64,000 nucleotides of DNA from Ischnura elegans (Eukaryota; Arthropoda; Insecta; Odonata; Coenagrionidae). Of this stretch, positions 56,501 to 64,000 are shown in pieces (the first letter of the stretch is position 1; each line of letters begins with the position of its first letter). Below the pieces are notes generated by a model that was not told the DNA's origin, did not search any database, and saw only the letters and a list, made by a program, of their open reading frames with translations. The stretch covers positions 98,256,566-98,320,565 of the forward strand of contig NC_060251.1 of assembly GCF_921293095.1 (NCBI RefSeq). Direction: 5' to 3'. A program made the translations under genes and the position numbers.

Positions 56501-56726
56501 TAAAGATACACTTTTGTAAATTCTACAGAAGTTTAAAAAACCGACCCAGGTTTCGACAGTACACTATGTCATTATCAAATAAAATATGTAATATTGATAA
56601 TGATGTAGTGTACCGTCGAAACCTGGGTCGGTTATTAAAACTTCTGTGGAACATATACAAAAGTGTATCTTTATTATATTTCCTGTCACCAAGTTCCACC
56701 AAGTATCGCCTTCTAGCCTTAAGTTG
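56501..56726 (+). mobile_element. fold-back Penelope-like element with perfect 12-bp TSD
   Basis: Arms of about 80 bases (56499-56578 and 56594-56675) are inverted around 15 bases. The arm's sense strand reads TTGATAATGA, a GACA/TGTC-type stem (better kept in the left arm), then GTCGAAACCTGGGTCGG and TTCTGTGGAACATATACAAA. A 51-base tail follows, with TTCCACCAAGTATCGCC. ATTTCCAATTAA flanks it at 56489-56500 and 56727-56738; the last two TSD bases happen to extend the arm pairing. Confidence 0.8.
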
Positions 56727-56738
56727 ATTTCCAATTAA

Positions 56739-58302
56739 CCTTCTCAGCACCCACACTTTACTCTCCGATAGATGAAAAGCTATTTCTTTGACTTTTTAGT
56801 CCATTTTATACTGTTTTTGGCACAGACGTTTCAATTCATCTTTCTAATTTTATAATTACTGTTCATGCCTTGAGCACAGGTGAACATTAAAAATTTCATT
56901 TTCTACACAAATTTAAACAGGTGGGGCACGCACATACCTTATGCACATTGGAAAGACTTGTAGACCGTTAATTTGAGTACGCAGTGTACCCGCAAGTAAG
57001 AAAGGTGCTCGACAATTTTAGCGTTGCACGCCGCCTGCGGGTCCTCCTTCAGCGAAACAGCCGCGCTGCCGCCGTTCGCTCCCGTTGATGTCGGATTAAG
57101 ATGGGATCATAATCGTTTTGCCTTCTTTATTTATTGAAGCCACAACCTTCCGCATAAGGGGAGGGGGAGGAGTGGTAACTCCAGTGACTGTGTCTTTACG
57201 GCTCTCCGTGGTCCTGGCTCCGAGCACCCATGCATTATGAACGATTTCTTCCACCTGATGCTCTCCGCCTCATAAAAGCACTTACTAAGATGGCCGAGGA
57301 AGATATGCACTCAAATGTGATATTTGAACATAAAAAAACTGATGAAATAATACATCGTCGTATTCTTAGGGCAAGAGGAAGGCAGAAAAGATCATATTCT
57401 ACGTAGAGGCTATGGTTTTGACTTTCCCTCTGATGCATTTCCTTAAATTCCCGCAAAAATAGAAAACACTGAAATCAAAAGTAGCCCTACTTCGTAAGTA
57501 TCTGCCTGAGTCACTGCTCAAAGAATTACTGATATTACGTGAACTTGACCAAATAAGCTTGGAAATTAACGTGGGGTTTGGTAGATGAATGGACGGGAAA
57601 ATTGGCGTCAAATCTTGGAACGCGCAGTGTCCCAGTCATTTTTTTCATGCACTTTACATCCGTGTTTTGTTAGCTGTAAGCGTAAAAATCATAGCATCAG
57701 ACGTATCGGGATGAAAAATTACATGCATATCTTATGGAAAAGAGAGCTAAAACCCGGAAAACACATTAATATGGCAAAGAGATCACTCAAATCAATTTGG
57801 TTACAGTGTGAGCGGCATTCTGCCATTATTTATCCAGAAGAATGATAGATGTCGTCGAGAGAGAGAGTTAATTTTTTCTATAAACACCACAAAGTTGAGC
57901 GGTTAATTTTTTTGTGAAGAGGTTAATTTAATTTTTCGATAGAATTTTCTAGAACATGCCCTTAACGCTCGTAAAGTAATAGCGAAGATTGGTAGCGTAT
58001 GTGTGCATGAAAACACTAAAGAATATTGAATGAAAGGATATTAAATACGTAGTATTTTAAACATAATACCACCATTAAATAAATCAAAAACAGCAAGAGA
58101 AGGACGTATTAAATATTTCGTTGTTGTTGTTGAGGTGCTCCGAATTAATCAGCAAGAAAAATTCAAGGAATTCCTTTCCTTTGTACCCTACATGAATGTT
58201 CATCAGCGAGGGAGGTGAAAAAGCATTCTATTCTTCTTTCTATAAACCTATTCTCGTCCGTCCGCTCACCAAATGGCTGTAATAATTTTAGAGATATTTT
58301 TT
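56739..58302. other. no gene seen; GC-rich patch 57010-57110
   Basis: The patch GCGTTGCACGCCGCCTGCGG and nearby sequence stand out from AT-rich surroundings. The open frames at 57235-57456 and 57399-57611 (minus) and 57585-57845 (plus) have no motif. Confidence 0.4.
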
Positions 58303-58656
58303 CTGTTAGCCAGCCTTTATCCATTCGCCCGAAGGATTCACGCTGCGCGAAGAAATCAAACAGCGCGGAAAATGGGATGGTGCTTGCACGGTTTATATCT
58401 CGAACTTTGAAAATTATTGTTATAGATGGCGTTGTTTCTCACATCCGTCCTATTTTCGGCGTTGAAGGTTAGGAGCCATCAATACGATGGCGGAAAAAAA
58501 ACTCGGAATTTGAAGGAGCTATGCACTTCGAAATGTGCGAAAGGCAGTTCAAGGAATGGCACTCAAGAAAAACTCACAGCTTCCAATATAATGTGCTGAA
58601 AAATAGCAAGATGACAAAAGGGCCCGTTACCACCACGATATGAACTAGTTTACTCA
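58303..58656 (+). repeat. ~370-bp dispersed repeat R2, copy 2
   Basis: Inverted partner of 8071-8440, sharing TTCTGTTAGCC, GGAAAATGGGATGGTGCTTG, TTATAGATGGCGTTGTTTCT, CCTATTTTCGGCGTTGAAG and GGGCCC. The translations agree closely (PKDSRCAKKSNSAENGMVLA versus PKDSPCVKKSNSVENGMVLA). Confidence 0.75.
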
Positions 58657-58899
58657 CATTAATTTTTTCAAACGATCTCTTGGAATACAATTTTTGGCTT
58701 TCAGTTATTCGCGGAAAATAGAGCGTTACCATTGTTGTTGTTGTTAGTTGAAACTCCCTCCCATTGTGCCATATTTTAGCCTACATGTCCGAAACTCTCA
58801 CGTCTGAATACACAAGACTTTATCCGTGAACTGAATATCAGAGTAAAATACGAAGGAATACTGTGCGGTTCGTGAAAAACTGCAACGGGAATACAGGCA
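58657..58899. other. no recognised feature
   Basis: Spacer between the R2 repeat and LINE-B. Confidence 0.4.
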
Positions 58900-59245
58900 G
58901 CGTTACCAAGATATTAAGGGAATCGGGAACCGCTGGAGACTCGGCGGCTGCGCACTAGGCTTAGATTTCTTGAACAATTGAGAATAGATATCTTTATGAG
59001 CGACACGGAGAACATATTAATTGAGCCTCACTATATTTCCAGGTGCGGCATAAGCGATAAATTAAGAGAGATGTTTAGCCGAACGGATAGATATGGGAAT
59101 TTGTTTTTCCCCCGAACCATAAAGGACTTTAATAAATGCTTGTCGTAGTTTTGTGTGAGAATTTGTTGTTTATATGATGACGGCTGGTGTCCTAACATCC
59201 CCTGCTACACGCCTTTTTACGCGGCTTGCGGGGTAGTTTGTAGAT
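58900..59245 (+). mobile_element. LINE-B 3' end, best-preserved copy
   Basis: Sense translation gives NREPLETRRLRTRLRFLEQL, RIDIFMSDTENILIEPHYIS, R.GISDKLREMFSRTDRYGN and LFFPRTIKDFNKCLS. This is a LINE ORF2 C-terminus of the Jockey/I-type kind. A 3' UTR follows, with GGCTGGTGTCCTAACATCCC and TGCGGGGTAGTTTGTAGATG, then TAGATT. The end repeats GTAGAT. There is no RT domain because of 5' truncation. Clade is inferred. Confidence 0.75.
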
Positions 59246-61204
59246 GTAGATTAGAAACTTCAGTTTCGCTTTGGGGTCTCAAACAGATCAACCTCATCAT
59301 ATATTTACACTTTTGAGTAGTAACTAGAAACAGTCAATTCACACATCAGAGACGGATCTTAGCTCCTGCTTCCGTTGACGGTCTAAGCGCATCAATCGGC
59401 TCAGCAAACACAGCACGCGATTACCAGCAGCAAAGCGGTTTACGCTAATTATAAATCGCTTCATTGGTTCGACGCCGACTCATGTGAGATGCAGATCATT
59501 AGTTCCGGCATCGGTATCTGAGAACGGCACGATTTGCGTTGAAAAGTAATGGTGAACGCTTTTGGTGAACGTCTGCTGTAATTGGCTGCACCCTAAATCG
59601 ATTTTTTTATCATAATTTCAGATGCGACACCGTTTCGCTTTATGTGTGCATTCTACCGAAATAGGACCGTATGGACGTGAAGCCGATTTGCGTTTGCCAT
59701 TTCCTCACGTTCATAAACCTCGAATATATGCTGCTCTTCGCTTTTGCTGAGAGCAACGGGGTATTTCCGCACATTCACTGTGATATGCCTGGCCCGAATC
59801 AGCGAAGCAACCTAAACCTGCAAAGCTGAAATCTCAGAGAAAATATAGTTAAGGAACGCGAAAAGGCTCTGAAAATATTATCATTACTGAAAATGCAAAT
59901 TACTGAAAACCTAGATCACGTGATAAATCTAATGGCTCTAATTAACTAACTATTACGACAGCGTTTCTTTACTAAGTTTTACACAGTGTATTACATACAG
60001 TATCCATAGAGATTATTGAAAGTGTAATAAAAACTTTGTTACGGATTGATTTGATAAGCAATTAAGGTACTCATAAAATTTTTTGCTATACTGATTTCTA
60101 TATTGCTGCTATTTTTCAATGATTTTGATATTTTTGTAATACAAAACGCTTTTCTATGCATAAACATGCCTTGATACTTAATTATTTTTGCTGCTGTCAC
60201 ATGTATCGGATGGCAGCGGCACTAAAGGAGTGCTCTTCTGGGGTGTCTATTCCATATTATTTCTACTGTATAAATACATTTTTCTCAATTTATATGCAAC
60301 CAAACTCTACAAATGAGGTACCAAAATGCACAAATTTTATCAGAGAACATGCGACGGCATATCTTTCTCCATAAATATTGTTATTGTTTCTTAAAATTGG
60401 TTATTAAATAATTAAAAAAACAAAAAAAACTGTAAGCATTCCTGACGTTAAAGGCGCACAAACTGACACATTTGTTCATTTGCAACAATATCTCGCATTC
60501 TTTAAATAACTTTTATCAAAATGCGGCTGATTCCGCATTCAAGTCTCCTTTTGATACGTAAGTATGAGTCATCATGTGCGTTTAACAGAGGATAGTGTAA
60601 TTACATCCAATGTTGTGTTTAAAGAGGTCCTCTGACCTCAATTTGTACATCAACATTCCATTTTAATTTGTACATAAGACCCCGCCTTTTTTTCTATATT
60701 TTAAAATTAGAAACGCGCCTATCCCTCTGTGGACTTGCATTGAAAAGAGCGGGGGAAACCCGCTGGGAGCGGGCGCATCACGCTCGTTATATTAATAGCT
60801 GAAGGTCGGTTTATGTAAATGAATGAAATAAAGTCATGCATTACTATTGTTACATGCTGTTTATTTCTATTGGAAATTTCATTTCCCATTAATTTTGTAC
60901 TCCCGAAAAAAGGAAAAATATCAGCATTTTAATCAAATCTATTCATAATTATTTCATTATCCAACTGTTTTTGTTTCCCATTACGTATTAAACGGAAGAT
61001 GGCCTCAGATTTTTCCCACATAGCAGCGATTATGCGTATCATCTTAATACGTATTGTGAGCTTGAAACTTATCTGTTTCATTTTTGCCTCTGAAATTATA
61101 GTTCGCTAGTTGTCAGAGTGGATACTCGCCCACGAAAAGCACCAAATGAAAGGCATCACAAAACTCAATGGGAAAATGCGCGTTTTCTCAATTATTTTGC
61201 TTTT
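59246..61204. other. no recognised feature
   Basis: AT-rich with a more balanced patch at 59380-59780. Open frames are short and featureless. No tRNA boxes or inverted termini. Confidence 0.4.
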
Positions 61205-61970
61205 TCTGGTTTGTTGTTGCGGCTAGAGTTTTGACTTCACTCCCTACGGACATAGATTCGTATTCCGTAGGTGGTAGAAACTTCAGAATATGCCCGATTC
61301 CTACCTGAGTCCTTTGTGGAGGGCAATGCAAGCACAACAATCCGTCCGTCGGATAGGGCCGTTGTTCCCTTGGTACCTTGCGTTATTTGGCATTTGTTTT
61401 TACTCAACGTGCTTAAATTGTTTATTGCCAGAAGTGGAAATATGCCGAGTAGATGTGACAAATATAAATATAATTTAAGGACTGAGTCATTTATAGTAGC
61501 AAACAGACCCAAGTTAACTTTATATAAACGCTGTTTTCTTTATATGGGGCCAAAGATATTTAATTTAATGCCCGCTAGAATAAAAAAAAAATAAAACCTC
61601 AAATGTAATGCTAAGACTTGCTAAAGACTGGCTCTTCTCTCAAGAAATAGTTGAAAATTTATTTTGAAGTTTTTTATCTAAAACACTCATATATCATTTA
61701 CTACATTTTATGTTTATTGGCATACATTTTGTTATTTGATGGTGGCTCAATTCTGGTCCTATGACCTTGGAGACCACCTAAAGCTCCTTCTCTTGTTTTT
61801 TTGTATAAAGATGTAAAAACAAAATGTAGGAGTAATAAATTATTATTATTATTATTATTATGAGCAGGCTAACAATGACGCCGGGTTTCTCTCCACCCTT
61901 CATTCCCTACCCTTCCCTCAAATAACCTAAGCTGTCCGTCGCCTCCTCGAAACACCATGCCTTCACACTT
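61205..61970 (+). mobile_element. tRNA-derived SINE (S1), copy 3, split by a LINE
   Basis: The head is degraded (TTGTTGTTGCGGCTAGAG, GATTCGTATTCCG at the B box). The body reads GCAATGCAAGCACAACAATC and CGTCCGTCGGATAGGGCCG up to GGTACCTTGCGTTAT (61386). It resumes at 61858 with TATGAGCAGGCTAACAATGA and CGGGTTTCTCTCCACCC, and ends TCGAAACACCATGCC. Colinearity with 11156-11454 across the break is clear. Confidence 0.8.
61387..61857 (+). mobile_element. LINE 3' end inserted in SINE S1
   Basis: The frame reads YNLRTESFIVANRPKLTLYK, RCFLYMGPKIFNLMPARIKK, a RT C-terminus of the CR1/Jockey type (YK..F...G...FN.LP). The 3' UTR ends in (TTA)n. TTAT lies at both junctions and may be the TSD. The 107-codon frame starting at 61271 fuses SINE sequence to this LINE and is not a gene. 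Confidence 0.75.
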
Positions 61971-64000
61971 TTACAACAGAAGATAATAAAATGAGGAATT
62001 TAAAGGTATTCATGGACCATAGACAGAGAGTTAAGGTAATTGTTGGCGTACGGAATTCTCTGTAATTTCGAGACTGCATATCAACTTTTTCGCAGATCGT
62101 GATTCTGCATTCCAATGGAAGGGAATTTTATTTGCTATTACGATTCCCGTACGTTTACGCTCAACACAACTACATGTTGCACTATTTTTTCGTGAGAGAG
62201 GAATTGCATTTCCAGTCCATTGCATTGATAACCTTGACCTCGGTACTATTGGGTCATTAAATGGCGATGAAGGTCGCCATTTTTCTCTCATCTAGCTTCA
62301 CCTATGAACGGATACTAATCTCGTACGGTAATAAAGAGGCATTTGCTTTGCTAACCAGGGATGCGAGTTTATCTCTCTATTAGCGGCGAGCAAATTGTAG
62401 GTATTTATCTTTCGGTTTTACATGATGCCATATGAGGATGATCAAGAATAAACACTGGGCGTGTAGGGTGAAATTTATACATATTAGGTTGAATTGTAAT
62501 TTTGGATCGTATCTGTCAGTCAGTCATTCTGTATCATTTTTTTCCTCTCTCCTCATACATCTTGAGGTATAGAAATGAGGTTTAATATGATATTATATGA
62601 ATACCTACTCTGTCTTTATGTAATACTTGTAGTTTTAAAATTTTAACAGATGATAGAGCATAGGAAACGTAAAAAATGTTTTTTTTATTTTAGAGCAACA
62701 AAATATTAATTAAAAATATGGAGCAGGAGAAAGTGCAAAAACAGAGCATTGCGAAGGGTGACAGTATCAGCACGTCAATGGGAGTTTGACTACATAGCAG
62801 GCAAACTCAATGTTACATAGCAGGCCTGCTTGTAAGAAAATGTTTTGCGCATGTGCTCAAAATACATGGACAAAAACAGTACGTTAAAGTGTTTGAAATT
62901 CTATTCCCACTACACTTTTCTTAAACAAGTTTGAAACTTATGATCTTGTCATCACCTGCAACTTGTTGTAGTTATCATGTAAAGAATTAAAATAAAAAAC
63001 GGTTGGGAGAATTGTTCTTCGCCATTTTTTTGGCACTTTGACCTTCACTCTCACTAACTGTAATACAAATCGCCAAAGGTATGGTTTTTTTCAAATTCGT
63101 CTAGTTAAAGCAGCTCTGAATAACTGAGAACGCACTGAAATCACGAGTTACATTTTTATACGAGGAGAAACTTCTTTACCAGCAATTTCCAATGTATGAG
63201 AAGAGCAAATGAAATGAAATATTTGTGCTTTTGTTAACATATCGTTTGTTTCAAACATGAACACATAACAGAAAATTGTAATAGTTGAACCAATACCTGT
63301 ACTCTTCACCATTCACTCACCGTGTACTATTCACCATTGAAAAAAAAATTGAATGGACATTTTTTAATAGTGTTATTAAGATTCCATGAAGTAACAGAAA
63401 ACATAAAGTGAGGTATTCATAGGGATAGTGACAAAGTTATTATTAATCTCAAATAGGCGTGAATAATGTTAGAATAATGCTTATAAAAATGTGCACAAAA
63501 ATTTATAAAATGACGATTTTATTATGTATATCGACAGGTGCATTGTGTAAATCCAAATTTTTATTTAATATGTACGTTGGTATATGTTTTAATATGCATG
63601 CATGCCATTGAAATTGCACTGCCTGTATTGATATGTAAACCATGTAATAACCTTTAGCAAAACTGAGTACTGACTTCGAGTAAACTGACTAAGACATGCC
63701 CTAGACCAATACATTGTCTATTTATCCATCTATACCTCGGGTAGACATATGGGTTATTCGTGCAATATGAATTGTTTCATTATAGGCCTCCCTGAATTGG
63801 TGATCGATGAGGACTTGAATAACATTACTCCTTGTAGACATACACGGATGGAGATTTCGCAGCATATCTATTTATTTTTAGCAATTCATTATTTATCGAA
63901 TGGATTATTAATTAATTCTGGAAATAAAGTGCTTATTACAGAAAGTATGTTGATAACACTTTAATGATATTAATGGCTTGGACACTTAGGACATATCCAG
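61971..64000. other. no recognised feature to the right edge
   Basis: AT-rich. The frames 62291-62031 and 63749-63964 have no domain. No repeat-family match was found. Confidence 0.4.

Noticed and set aside
57235..57456. Possible Harbinger-type protein fragment
   Set aside because: Arg-rich stretches only; no catalytic motif or terminal repeats nearby.
61271..61594. 107-codon plus ORF
   Set aside because: It is a chance fusion of SINE S1 body and an inserted LINE 3' end.

Overview
This window is AT-rich, non-coding-dominated nuclear DNA from an animal, most likely an arthropod and probably an insect. The evidence is an intron-containing eukaryotic tRNA-Leu(CAA), an intact RTE-type LINE whose protein resembles those common in arthropod genomes, tRNA-derived SINEs, many degraded LINE 3' ends, hAT- and PIF/Harbinger-like MITEs, and fold-back elements that look Penelope-like. 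The species cannot be named from the sequence. No host protein-coding gene could be supported: apart from one long ORF, the open frames are short, unspliced and without recognisable motifs. The window is best read as a stack of transposable elements of different ages with one live-looking tRNA gene.

Layout. 1-0.4 kb: a roughly 139-bp tandem satellite running off the left edge, followed at 0.7-0.83 kb by an isolated Penelope-like 3' end. 2.2-4.5 kb: RTE LINE remnants on both strands, one split by a second LINE family (here LINE-B, whose 3' tail reads GATGTA-like on its sense strand). 8-11.5 kb: a 370-bp repeat, a GC-rich patch, a CR1-like LINE end, an RTE remnant split by LINE-B, and a tRNA-derived SINE with a 15-bp target-site duplication (TSD). 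13.3-14 kb: a TA-flanked MITE whose sister lies inverted at 42.7-43.3 kb. 15-18.9 kb: LINE remnants, a possible palindrome-rich MITE and a SINE. 19.8-21 kb: a tRNA-Leu(CAA) pseudogene, a Harbinger-like MITE, then an apparently functional tRNA-Leu(CAA). 22.7-30.5 kb: MITEs, LINE ends, two fold-back elements and two hAT MITEs, all lying within or next to an old tandem duplication of about 1.2-1.3 kb units. 32.9-43.7 kb: SINEs, two more fold-backs, a 3.9-kb interval bounded by inverted termini and TTA, and copies of the repeats above. 44-50 kb: mostly unannotatable, with a SINE and a TAA-flanked MITE. 51.6-54.9 kb: the full-length RTE LINE. 55-64 kb: RTE tails, a fifth fold-back, repeat copies, and a SINE split by a LINE.

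How the parts relate. The intact RTE (51618-54942) carries an endonuclease and a reverse transcriptase and could mobilise itself and related RNAs; at least eight truncated RTE relatives are its older footprints. SINEs and MITEs depend on enzymes not encoded here. Several nestings give relative ages, because removing the inner element restores the outer one.

The most interesting theme is a set of five small fold-back elements (24695-25073, 25916-26094, 37464-37597, 39516-39762, 56501-56726). They share one design: inverted arms around a short centre, a single 37-51-base tail on one side, and TSDs of about 12-14 bases (two of the five imperfect). Several carry a short stem-loop followed by CGAAAC, reminiscent of the hammerhead-ribozyme region of Penelope-like elements. 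That assignment is inference.
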